Assembly (NCBI GenBank): GCA_038328575.1
Contig: JBBQMD010000006.1
Span: forward strand, 18,138-82,137
Direction: 5' to 3'
From: JACVCS01 sp038328575
GTDB lineage: Bacteria; Planctomycetota; Phycisphaerae; Phycisphaerales; UBA1924
Length of the DNA: 64,000 bases
Shown here one piece after another: positions 35,683-43,727 of this stretch (positions within the stretch are counted from its first letter, which is position 1; every line of letters starts with the position of its first letter). The translations under genes were made by a program, and so were the position numbers. The notes beneath the pieces were generated by a model, which was not told the origin of the DNA, did not search any database, and saw only the letters and a list, made by a program, of their open reading frames with translations.

Positions 35683-35720
35683 CGCCCAGTGCCCGGTGCC
35701 CAGTGCCCAGTGCCGAATGT
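35683..35720. repeat. CCCAGTGCCC tandem short-word repeat
   Basis: Four imperfect copies of GCCCAGTGCCC or GCCCGGTGCC lie between the porin terminator and the secreted-protein gene. Same style as the other intergenic repeats. Confidence 0.45.
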
Positions 35721-35742
35721 CCAACGCGCAGGCACGGAAATG

Positions 35743-35776
35743 AAAAACCGGCCCACTCCTTGGAGCGGGCCGGTCG
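35743..35776 (-). terminator. Intrinsic terminator of the porin gene
   Basis: On the minus strand ACCGGCCC and CTCC pair with GGAG and GGGCCGGT around a very small loop (35747-35774, one mismatch). The stem is followed by TTTTTCATTT. It begins about 50 bases after the porin stop codon and is the strongest terminator seen in the window. Confidence 0.9.
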
Positions 35777-35824
35777 AGTTTTCAGAGGATTTCAAGCGAG
35801 CGACGAGACGTGCTTCCGGTCAGA

Positions 35825-37231
35825 TCAGAACATGATCTGGAACTGAGCACGGATCGCGGCCTCGATGCTCTTGCTGGTGCCTTGGAGGCCCAGGTTGCCG
35901 CCGCTGAGGTTGAAGATGTTCTGCAGCGCCGGGTTCTGGGCACCTTGGAACTGGCCGGTGGGGTTCAGGCTCAGCAAGCAGTCGAGCGTGAACTTGGCGG
36001 CGTGATCAGCGAAGTAGTGGGTGTAGCCGAAGGTGACGAAGTTGTAGGTGCTCGGGCGGAGGCTGGAGTTAGTGCCGGCCTGCGGGGCGACCTGGTTCAC
36101 GCCGCTGCTGCGAGCGAGATAGAGGCCGTCGTAGCGGACGAAGGCCTCAGACTCGTTGTTCCAGCGGTACGCACCCTGGGCCATGACGCCCCAGTTGTGC
36201 CCGCTACCACGAGCGAAGCTGTTCGGGCCGCGGAAGCGAGCGTAGCTGCCGTAGACGGCGGCCATCGCGGACCAGCCGCTGTCCTCGAACTGGGCGTCAG
36301 CGGTCCAGTTCAACGCATCGGGGTACACAGTGCCGGCGCCATTTTCGACGGGGCCCTTGCGAGCCTGCTGCCAGTTGACAGCGCCGCCAAGGCCGAACGC
36401 CTGCTTGTCGGTGGGCTTGCTGGTGGCGTCGCGGAGCTGGTCACGCGTGCCGGTGACGGTCCAGTCAGCGCGGCCGCCGACGCTGTAGGCAGCCTGGCCA
36501 CCGATCGGGAAGCCAGCGGCGGTCGCGCCGCCGAGACCGGTCTGGTTGCTGTTAAAGGGAGTGTTAGCGCTGTTGAAGCCGTCGTCAATCTGGGCCGAGA
36601 ACAGCAGCTCTTCGGTGCGGTAGCCGAGCTCGATACCCTGGACGCGACCGGCGTTGAAGAACGCATCGGTCACCGAGCGCTCAGAGCCCATGATCTGGGT
36701 GTCGCTCATGATCTGCTCGCGGCTGAAGCCCTTCTTAAACTGGCCACCCTTGATGTACCAGTTGTCGTCGAGGGCGTAGGTGATAAAGATGTCGTCGTTG
36801 GTGACGGCGCCGTTGCCAGAAGAGATCAGGCGGATGTTGAACTTGAGGTCGGGGTTGACGATGTGCCCGTCAAAGGTCACCGCAGTGCGACGGTTGCTGA
36901 AGCCGGACTGGAACGAGGTGTCCGAGCCCTGGCCGCTGCCGTTGCTGCCGGGCTCGCCCGCCACGCCGTCTTCATCGCGGACGTTGACGGTGTAGCGGAA
37001 CTGGGTGAAACCGCTGAAGTTCAGGCGGAACTTGTTGTCAGCGGAAGCGAGGAAGAACTTGCCATCGCGACCGGCCGCGGCGCCGCCCTGGAGCAACGAG
37101 GAGCGGGTCTGGGCGTCGGCGTTCATCTCAGCAACGATCGCACGGACCTGGTCGGCCGTGAGGCCGTCGGCCAGAGCAGCGCTGGTGAGCGTTGCGCCGG
37201 CCAGAAGGCTCAAAAACTTCGCGTACTTCAT
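35825..37231 (-). CDS. OprO/OprP-like outer-membrane porin
   Basis: 468 residues from the ATG at 37231, preceded by AAGGAG at ideal spacing. Cleavable signal (MKYAKFLSLLAGATLTSAALA), a short N-terminal helical segment, then alternating-residue beta strands. The protein ends in AQFQIMF, with the C-terminal Phe typical of outer-membrane barrels. Blocks such as RLNFSGFTQFRY, RRTAVTFDGHI, NWYIKGGQFKKGFSREQ and GIELGYRTEELLF match the Porin_O_P (phosphate-selective porin) family. Divergent from a PhoB/PhoR-like pair, which suggests phosphate control. The strong RBS and terminator suggest high expression. Actual ion selectivity is unknown. Confidence 0.88.
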   Translation of the reverse strand: MKYAKFLSLLAGATLTSAALADGLTADQVRAIVAEMNADAQTRSSLLQGGAAAGRDGKFFLASADNKFRLNFSGFTQFRYTVNVRDEDGVAGEPGSNGSGQGSDTSFQSGFSNRRTAVTFDGHIVNPDLKFNIRLISSGNGAVTNDDIFITYALDDNWYIKGGQFKKGFSREQIMSDTQIMGSERSVTDAFFNAGRVQGIELGYRTEELLFSAQIDDGFNSANTPFNSNQTGLGGATAAGFPIGGQAAYSVGGRADWTVTGTRDQLRDATSKPTDKQAFGLGGAVNWQQARKGPVENGAGTVYPDALNWTADAQFEDSGWSAMAAVYGSYARFRGPNSFARGSGHNWGVMAQGAYRWNNESEAFVRYDGLYLARSSGVNQVAPQAGTNSSLRPSTYNFVTFGYTHYFADHAAKFTLDCLLSLNPTGQFQGAQNPALQNIFNLSGGNLGLQGTSKSIEAAIRAQFQIMF

Positions 37232-37664
37232 GTGAAACTCCTTGAAATCCGAGGCGGCCTTGTCTCTGTTCGGAACGCTCCGCCTCGTGGCGCTCCGCCT
37301 GTTTTGGAACCTTCGCTGTGCCGGGCCCCACGCCCGGCATGCGTCACTTGCGTCAATCGCACTCCTCGGCTTCGCTCGACTCGCGAGCACGTTCCGGGCA
37401 GTGGGGCCAACTCTACCCGGTCTGCTTAGTGAATGCAAACCTGGCACCCCGGAATGTTGGCAAACACCAACTTCCGCCTCTTGCCCTATCGGCCCGGTTT
37501 GCTAGTGATCACCAGCTTTTCTTCCGAATCCAACTTAAAGGTGTAGAGTTGCGTTCGGTTCGTGAACCCCTCACGGTCGGCGAACGGCGATGCCAGGGGT
37601 CCGAATCAAACCGGGCGCGCGTGCCGCCGCGATCTGAGCGACCCTTTTTATTCGGAGGATGTTC
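37232..37664. promoter_or_regulatory. Divergent regulatory region between porin and response regulator
   Basis: 433 bases, less GC-rich than neighbours. Contains a direct repeat CGCTCCGCCT (37276-37285 and 37291-37300) and a GCCGGGC/GCCCGGC hairpin (37320-37338). Two GCGTCA words lie nine bases apart (37341 and 37350), in the porin upstream region. The direct repeats are candidate OmpR/PhoB-family operators, but the spacing does not match the 11-base Pho box. Confidence 0.45.
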
Positions 37665-38411
37665 GTGATCCCCACTCGACGAATCCTGGTGGTCGAAGAC
37701 GAGAAAGACCTGGCGGAGCTGGTCGCGTTCAACCTCAAAAAACACGGCTTTCAGGCTCAAACCGTCGGCGACGGCGGCTCCGCCCTCCGGGCGGTCGCGG
37801 CGCAACTGCCTGACCTCATCATCTTGGACGTCATGCTCCCGGTAATGTCCGGACTTGACGTCGCTCGTCAGCTTCGTACAAACCCCAAAACTGCGACGAT
37901 GCCCATCCTCATGCTCACCGCCCGCGGCGACGAGACCGACCAGCTCGCCGGCTTGTCGGTTGGGGCCGACGACTACGTCACGAAGCCTTTTTCTATGAAA
38001 GTTCTGTTAGCGCGCGTGACCTCGCTCCTCAGGCGAACCCCTGGAAACGACACCGACGGCTCGATCCTCACCATCGGCCCCATCACCGCCGACCTCGGCG
38101 CCCACATGATCATGGTCGACGGCCAGGACACCAAGCTCACGCTCACGGAGTTCAAACTCTTGGCGGCGCTGCTCGGCGCACCCAAGCGCGTGCTCTCGCG
38201 CAACGAGTTGATCTCGCGCGTCATGGGACCGGGCGTGGTCGTCACCTCGCGCACTATTGATGTCCACGTCGCGGCGCTTCGCAAAAAACTCGAACGTGCC
38301 GGGAGCATGATCCGGACGATTCGCGGCGTGGGTTACCAACTGCTCGACGCCCCGCCGGGGGCGAGCCGAGCGCCGGTGACCGAGCCCGCCGCGAGCCCGA
38401 TCTCTGGTTAA
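37665..38411 (+). CDS. PhoB/OmpR-family response regulator
   Basis: 248 residues from the GTG at 37665, which has GGAGG six bases upstream. An ATG at 37659 touches the GGAGG directly and is less likely. Receiver domain with acidic pocket EDEKD, phosphoacceptor Asp in LIILDVMLPVMSG, and the KPFSMKVLLARV switch lysine. A winged-helix DNA-binding domain follows, ending RRVLSRNELISRVMG-like recognition and VHVAALRKKLE...RTIRGVGYQL. Divergent from the porin and 217 bases ahead of its probable kinase. PhoB-like by domain order and context. Confidence 0.93.
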   Translation: MIPTRRILVVEDEKDLAELVAFNLKKHGFQAQTVGDGGSALRAVAAQLPDLIILDVMLPVMSGLDVARQLRTNPKTATMPILMLTARGDETDQLAGLSVGADDYVTKPFSMKVLLARVTSLLRRTPGNDTDGSILTIGPITADLGAHMIMVDGQDTKLTLTEFKLLAALLGAPKRVLSRNELISRVMGPGVVVTSRTIDVHVAALRKKLERAGSMIRTIRGVGYQLLDAPPGASRAPVTEPAASPISG

Positions 38412-38628
38412 AGCGGTGCCCGGGCTGGAAGTTCGACGTCAAGCGAACGCGAGCACTCTCGCCAGATGCGACGCCGACGCACCGTGGGATCGAGAGAACC
38501 GTCGTGCTTGCTGGGGACTGCTTTTCAAGCCAGCGGGGCGCACGCGGTGTCTGGTGTGTAAAGTCACTTCTCACGTGCCGATCGGCGTGCGGGCCCTGGC
38601 CTGACCGATCGACCATGTTGCAGTCGCC

Positions 38629-40182
38629 ATGAACACCCGCCATTTACTGTGGTCGATGATGTCGGTTTGGGCCGGGCTCGGGCTCGCGGTGGCGAGCGCT
38701 GCGACCATTCGGCCTGTCGGTCTGGGCGTGGCACTGGGGCTCGGCGCGGGGATCTTGCCGTCGATCGTGCTGGTGGCCCGAGATCGGCGGCAGCAGCGCC
38801 GCTTGCGGACCCTGGCGGGCGAGGCGCGCCGGCTGTTGTCGATGACTTCGCCGGTCTCCGGACCGACCGGGGCGCTCCCACCGGGATCGGCGGCGGACGC
38901 TGGCGCGATCGACGAGCTGCGCGCGGCACTCAACGCGCTGGGCGATCGGATGAGTCGCCAGATCAAAGAGCTGCTGAAGAAATCTCGCAACCTCGAAGCG
39001 CTGATCGACGGGCTGCCCGAGCCGGTCATCGTCACCGGCGATGGCGATCGCGTGCTGCTCTGCAACCGAGCGGCGGAGCGGCTGGTCTCGCTCGAGCCGG
39101 GGCAGATGACCTCGCGCAGCGTGCGCGAGCTCTTTACTCGCGCGGAGCTGCTGGCCCTGCACGACGCGGCCCGCCAGGGCGAGCAACGCCGCGCCCAGAT
39201 CAGCCTCACTACCGCCACCGGCCAACGCACGTTCGAGGTTGGCGCCTCGCCCCTGCCCGCGGCGTGGGGCGAGGGCGTCTTCGGTGCCGTGCTCGTGCTG
39301 CGCGACGTGACGGACCTGGCCCGGGCGGTCGAGAAGCAGCGCGAGTTTGTTGCCAACGCAAGCCACGAGCTGCGCACGCCGGTGGCGGCGCTGCGGATCG
39401 CAGTCGAGACCCTGCAGGATTCATTAGGCAATGAAGACGGCGCGATTCGCGAGCGGTTCCTGGGGATCTGCGCCGCGCACGTGCAGCGCCTGGAGGACAT
39501 GATCCGCGACTTGCTAGACCTCTCGCGCGCCGAGGCCCAGCAACTGCCCGTCCGCCCCGCGACCATCGACTTCGCCGACCTTGAGCACTCGCTGCGCCTG
39601 GTCTTCGAGCCGATCTGTGGCGAGCGCTCGCTGCGCTTGAAGTTTGCGATCGATGAAAGCCTGGCGGGCAGCCGCACGGACCCGAAGCTGCTGCATCTGA
39701 TCGTGCGCAACCTGGTGGACAACGCGACGAAGTTCGCACGCGAGCAGACCGCGATCTCCGTCCGCATGAAGCTCGCCACCGGCGGAGCGGCCAGCGCCGG
39801 CGCGAGCCAGGGGCTCGCGGTGCTGGCGTCAAACGGCAACCCCGCGCCCGGGACCACAGCGAGCGCAATGGCGAACCCGGCGCAGGGCGTGCAGGGCGCA
39901 GAGCACGCGTCGCCCGATCGCGCTCGCATGGTCATCGAGGTGCAGGATCGGGGCCAAGGCATCCCGCTCTCCCAGCAGGAGCGCGTCTTCGAGCGCTTCT
40001 ATCAGGTCGACACCGCGCGCACCGGCGTCACCGGGCGGCGCGGCTCCGGGCTCGGGCTTGCGCTGGTCAAGCACGCGTGCATCGCGCTCAACGCAGACAT
40101 CACGCTCGACTCGGTCTGGGGCGCGGGGACAACGGTGCGCGTGACGATCCCCGTCGACTTCGCGGTCCCCGCCGGAAGGTAA
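38629..40182 (+). CDS. PhoR-like sensor histidine kinase
   Basis: 517 residues. Two N-terminal helices (about 5-27 and 30-52) with almost no periplasmic loop, a coiled segment, a PAS domain (about 122-225), HisKA with His246 in FVANASHELRTPVAALR, and a HATPase domain. N box RNLVDNATKFARE, G1 DRGQGIP, F box ERVFERFYQVD and G2 GSGLGLALVKH are intact. A Gly/Ala-rich insertion of about 50 residues lies between the N and G1 boxes. Lack of a sensor loop is typical of PhoR. Pairs with the regulator immediately upstream. Confidence 0.92.
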   Translation: MNTRHLLWSMMSVWAGLGLAVASAATIRPVGLGVALGLGAGILPSIVLVARDRRQQRRLRTLAGEARRLLSMTSPVSGPTGALPPGSAADAGAIDELRAALNALGDRMSRQIKELLKKSRNLEALIDGLPEPVIVTGDGDRVLLCNRAAERLVSLEPGQMTSRSVRELFTRAELLALHDAARQGEQRRAQISLTTATGQRTFEVGASPLPAAWGEGVFGAVLVLRDVTDLARAVEKQREFVANASHELRTPVAALRIAVETLQDSLGNEDGAIRERFLGICAAHVQRLEDMIRDLLDLSRAEAQQLPVRPATIDFADLEHSLRLVFEPICGERSLRLKFAIDESLAGSRTDPKLLHLIVRNLVDNATKFAREQTAISVRMKLATGGAASAGASQGLAVLASNGNPAPGTTASAMANPAQGVQGAEHASPDRARMVIEVQDRGQGIPLSQQERVFERFYQVDTARTGVTGRRGSGLGLALVKHACIALNADITLDSVWGAGTTVRVTIPVDFAVPAGR

Positions 40183-40188
40183 CTCTGC

Positions 40189-41001
40189 ATGACCACGCCA
40201 TCGCGCAGCGCGCACTCGAACGCCCCGCCCAGCGCAAGCGCGCTGCTCACGCTGGTGATCGAGAACGCAAACCCCGGCAGCGTGTTGGGGGCGGGCGACC
40301 TCGGCCCCGCGAGCGTTGCGCTGGGGTGGATTGATCAGAGCGAGGCGACGCTGATCCACGCCGAGGCGATCGGCGCATCAACGCGCAGCGAGGATGATCT
40401 GGTCAGCGCAATCGCGCGATGCTGCGATCACGCGGCGGTCGACCGACGTCAGATCCGGCGCGTCGGCGTTGACATCGGCCCGGGCGGCTATACCGCCCTG
40501 CGCATGGCGGTGGCGGCGGCGAAGATGATCGCGCTGGTCACCGGCGCAGTTTGTGTCGGCGTTCCCTCCGCTGAGGTGTGCATCGAGTCGCTGCGCGAAG
40601 CGCCGGCGGATGGAGCGAGCGCGCCGACACGCGGCGGAGCGCCGGAACGCCCGATCATCGTCGTGCTCGCGACCAAGGGTGCCAGCGCCTACGTCACGCG
40701 CTGGCCAAGCGCCGAGCCCGGGCAGGTGATGACGTGGGCCGACGTGCGATCTTCGCCGGGCTTCAGTAGCGCGCTGCTGCTGATGGATGAGCACGCGCCG
40801 GCGGAGTGGCACCAGGAGGCCGAGTCGCTCGGCGCGGCTGTGCGCCCGCCGCGGTTTGACGCCGTGTCGCTGCTGCGCTGCGTGGCGCGAAGCGCCAGCA
40901 CCGATCAGTTGACTGATGCCGGGTCGCTCGCGCCGCTCTACGCGCGCGAGCCGGAGGCGGTGACAATCTGGCGGCAGCGCAAGGACACGCAGAAGCGCTG
41001 A
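40189..41001 (+). CDS. tsaB: tRNA threonylcarbamoyladenosine biosynthesis protein TsaB
   Basis: 270 residues; starts six bases after the kinase stop, so probably cotranscribed. ASKHA-fold TsaB signature is GPGGYTALRMAVAAAKMIAL (about 99-118), the counterpart of the usual GPGSFTGLR. With TsaD and TsaE it transfers the threonylcarbamoyl group to A37 of ANN-decoding tRNAs; those partners are not in the window. The N-terminus has about 18 low-complexity residues before the first strand (LTLVIENA). The usual DT start of the family is replaced by ENA. Confidence 0.88.
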   Translation: MTTPSRSAHSNAPPSASALLTLVIENANPGSVLGAGDLGPASVALGWIDQSEATLIHAEAIGASTRSEDDLVSAIARCCDHAAVDRRQIRRVGVDIGPGGYTALRMAVAAAKMIALVTGAVCVGVPSAEVCIESLREAPADGASAPTRGGAPERPIIVVLATKGASAYVTRWPSAEPGQVMTWADVRSSPGFSSALLLMDEHAPAEWHQEAESLGAAVRPPRFDAVSLLRCVARSASTDQLTDAGSLAPLYAREPEAVTIWRQRKDTQKR

Positions 41002-41023
41002 ACGCGCCCCGGTCTTGACAAAC

Positions 41024-42490
41024 TCACTTGGTAGGGACGGGCTCTTGCGTCGGCGCCGCCCCGTCAACCGGTGCGCCGAGCATCGGCGCTGCGCCCGCGG
41101 GCGCGGCGCCAGCCGCGGCTTGCTCTTCGAGTTGCTTCTTGCGGGCGGACTTGAGCGCGGTGACGCCGATGAACGCCGCGATGACCAGCACCAGGGCGTA
41201 GACGAATCGCGACTTGCTCGTCTGCAACGCCACACCCATGATGCCGAACGCCCCGCCCATCGCATAGAGCACGGTCACGGCGCCCTTGACCCCGAGCATG
41301 CGCTTGAGGATGTGGTGCAGGTGGTTATCGTCGGCGGCGCTGATTGACTGGCCCGCGAGCTTGCGCCGCACGATGGCCAGCGAGGTGTCAATGATCGGCA
41401 CCGCAAAGATGATCAGCCCGCAGAGCACCAGGTTGGTGCGCCCGGTATCGCCCAGGGTCAGCACGATCACGATGATCAGGTAGCCGAGCATGAGCGAGCC
41501 AGAATCGCCCAGGAAGATCGAGGCGGGGTTGAAGTTGTGCGGCAGGAAGCCGAGGCACGAGCCCATGAGCGCCAGGCACAGGACAATCCGCGCGGCGTCG
41601 AGACGCCCGTGGTCGTAGCTGGCCAGCGTCAGCGCGATGACCAGCAACGCGGCGCCTGCGATGACGGAGATGCCGGAGCAGAGCCCGTCGAGCCCGTCGA
41701 TCAGGTTGATGGCGTTGCACGCGCCCAGGACGAAGACCGCGATGACCGCGGTGCCCGTCCAATAGATGATGTCCAGGTGAATGCTGCCGCCGATCAACGG
41801 CACATTCATGGGGAGCGAGATGTTGATGATCCAGTTGAGCGGGTCGGCGAGCGAGTCATTGACCAGCGCGCCCGCGCCGGTGAGCACCTGCTGGGCGACC
41901 TTGACGCCGACATCTTCCATCGCGAGCGCCGCCGCCGCGATCAGCATCCCGCCGATCTTCTGCATGGGTGTGACGTTGATCACGTCGTCCAGCAGGCCGA
42001 TGAGCATGATGATCGTGAGACCGACGAGGATCGACATCGGCACCAGGACGACCGTCTCGTCGGAGTTCAGGTGCGCAAGGTTGGTGATCTTGTGCCAAGT
42101 CAGCAGGTGGTGATAGCGCTCGGCGTACGAGAACCCGATGCCCGCCACGATCCCCAGGTACACCGCGATGCCGCCCAGGTAGGCGATCGGCAGCTTGTGC
42201 ATCTTGCGGGCCTCGTTGGGCCGGTCGATGATGCCGTTGGAGATGGCCAGGCGGCGCATGATCGGCGTCGCGAGGATCGTGACGATGAAGCTGACAATGA
42301 AGACGCCGATGTACCCGTTGAAGATGTCCCAGAGATTTGTCGGCTGCGGGAGGCGGAGCGATTCCTCCAGCAAGCGCTGCTTGTCGGCAAGCGCGCCGAT
42401 GTCCTGGGCGATCTGGCGCAGGCGCTCGGCGACCAGCGGGTTCGCGGTCGCGTCGCTCACGCCCGGGTTGTCAAGCACTGGCTGCATCAC
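41024..42490 (-). CDS. WecA/TagO-type undecaprenyl-phosphate sugar-1-phosphate transferase
   Basis: 488 residues. An N-terminal soluble helix (about 1-55) precedes about ten transmembrane helices of the MraY/WecA superfamily. Family motifs include DRPNEARKMHKLPIAYLGG (first loop), GLLDDV (Mg-binding aspartates), NAINLIDGLDGL, FLGDSGSLMLGY and the HHIL histidine motif. It would load GlcNAc-1-P or a similar sugar phosphate on undecaprenyl phosphate, starting the exopolysaccharide repeat unit. Begins in an ATGA overlap with the epimerase stop. Extra soluble N-terminus and a Pro/Ala-rich C-terminus lengthen it relative to WecA (about 360). Confidence 0.92.
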   Translation of the reverse strand: MMQPVLDNPGVSDATANPLVAERLRQIAQDIGALADKQRLLEESLRLPQPTNLWDIFNGYIGVFIVSFIVTILATPIMRRLAISNGIIDRPNEARKMHKLPIAYLGGIAVYLGIVAGIGFSYAERYHHLLTWHKITNLAHLNSDETVVLVPMSILVGLTIIMLIGLLDDVINVTPMQKIGGMLIAAAALAMEDVGVKVAQQVLTGAGALVNDSLADPLNWIINISLPMNVPLIGGSIHLDIIYWTGTAVIAVFVLGACNAINLIDGLDGLCSGISVIAGAALLVIALTLASYDHGRLDAARIVLCLALMGSCLGFLPHNFNPASIFLGDSGSLMLGYLIIVIVLTLGDTGRTNLVLCGLIIFAVPIIDTSLAIVRRKLAGQSISAADDNHLHHILKRMLGVKGAVTVLYAMGGAFGIMGVALQTSKSRFVYALVLVIAAFIGVTALKSARKKQLEEQAAAGAAPAGAAPMLGAPVDGAAPTQEPVPTK

Positions 42491-43551
42491 CGAACATTTC
42501 CCCTGAGTGGCGTCGCGGGAGCGCCAGGCGCGCCCGCGGGCCGAGCGCCAAGCTCCTCCGCAAGATCGGCGATCGTTCGCTCCAGCGTGAACTCCGGCTC
42601 GAAGCCGACGGCCCCTCGCAGGCGGGAAAGATCGGGCTCTCGCTGACGAAGATCCTCAAACGCGATCGAGTACGCCTGATCGTAGGGAATCAGCCGGACC
42701 TCGCTCGATGATGAGAGTGTGGTTTTCACTCGGTGGGCCAGGTCGATCATCGAGATCGAACGATCGCCCCCCACGTTCAGCACCCGCCCGATGCACGCGC
42801 CCTTCTCGAGCATCCGCGGCAGCACCGAAGCGACATCGCGCACGTCACAAAAACAGCGGGTCTGGCGTCCGTCGCCGTGGACCGTGATCGGCTCGTTTCG
42901 CAGCGCCGCGCCGACAAACCTGGGCAGGACCATGCCATAGTCCCCCACCTGACGCGGGCCGACGGTATTGAAGAACCGGGCGATGACGACGCGCAGGGCG
43001 TGCTGCTGGTGATACGCCAGAGCCAGATACTCGTCGATCGCCTTGCTGCACGCGTACGACCAGCGCGACTTGGTGGTCGGGCCGTAGGTGACGTCGTCAT
43101 CCTCGCGAAAGGGGATGCGCTCGCTCTTGCCGTAGACCTCGCTGCTGCTGGCGATGAGCAGCGCGGCGCGCGGGCAGACCTGGTGAACGAAGCGCAGCAG
43201 CTCGCCCGTCTGCGCGACGTTCGTCTCGATCGAGCCGATCGGGTCATCAATGACCAGCTTGACCCCGACCGCCGCCGCCAGGTGATACACCTCGTCAAAC
43301 GTCTCTCCGCCACCGGCGATCTCGCCGGCCAGCGTTGGGAGCGTCTGGCTCAGTCCGGCGCGGATGAACCGCAGGTCGGGCGCGGTTCCGGGCAGGTTCG
43401 TGTCGCGCCCGGTCGAAAGGTTGTCAACTACCGTGACGTGGTCGCCCCGCGCGAGCAGGCGATCGACGAGGTGCGAGCCGATAAACCCGGCCCCGCCGGT
43501 GACGAGGCAACGCCGACGCGCGAGATGGGGCGTTGGTTGATTCACGGACAT
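42487..43551 (-). CDS. NAD-dependent nucleotide-sugar epimerase/dehydratase
   Basis: 354 residues, extended SDR family. NAD-binding GGAGFIGSH (about 19-27), catalytic Ser and Tyr-Lys in YACSK with SSSEVYGKSE upstream, and the substrate loop FFNTVGPRQ. Most similar in pattern to UDP-glucuronate decarboxylase or UDP-glucose epimerase types that act on UDP-sugars for exopolysaccharide. The exact sugar cannot be told from sequence alone. Overlaps the transferase gene by four bases. Confidence 0.9.
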   Translation of the reverse strand: MSVNQPTPHLARRRCLVTGGAGFIGSHLVDRLLARGDHVTVVDNLSTGRDTNLPGTAPDLRFIRAGLSQTLPTLAGEIAGGGETFDEVYHLAAAVGVKLVIDDPIGSIETNVAQTGELLRFVHQVCPRAALLIASSSEVYGKSERIPFREDDDVTYGPTTKSRWSYACSKAIDEYLALAYHQQHALRVVIARFFNTVGPRQVGDYGMVLPRFVGAALRNEPITVHGDGRQTRCFCDVRDVASVLPRMLEKGACIGRVLNVGGDRSISMIDLAHRVKTTLSSSSEVRLIPYDQAYSIAFEDLRQREPDLSRLRGAVGFEPEFTLERTIADLAEELGARPAGAPGAPATPLRGNVR

Positions 43552-43727
43552 CTGGAGCGATCAAACTCAAGGTCAGAGGGGAAACGTCGCAGCGTGAGAA
43601 ACGAGCGGTGGCAGGGACTCAGCCGCGCCGCCCACGCGGCGAGACGTCCAAACCAGAGGCCCGTACCTTCACGAGTCCCGCCACGACGTGCGACCAGCGT
43701 ACCCGGCAATGCCCGCGCCAGCGCTGG

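Noticed and set aside
37341..37355. Possible Pho box (two GCGTCA words)
   Set aside because: Spacing is nine bases, not the eleven of the known Pho box, and flanking bases do not match; kept only as part of the regulatory region.
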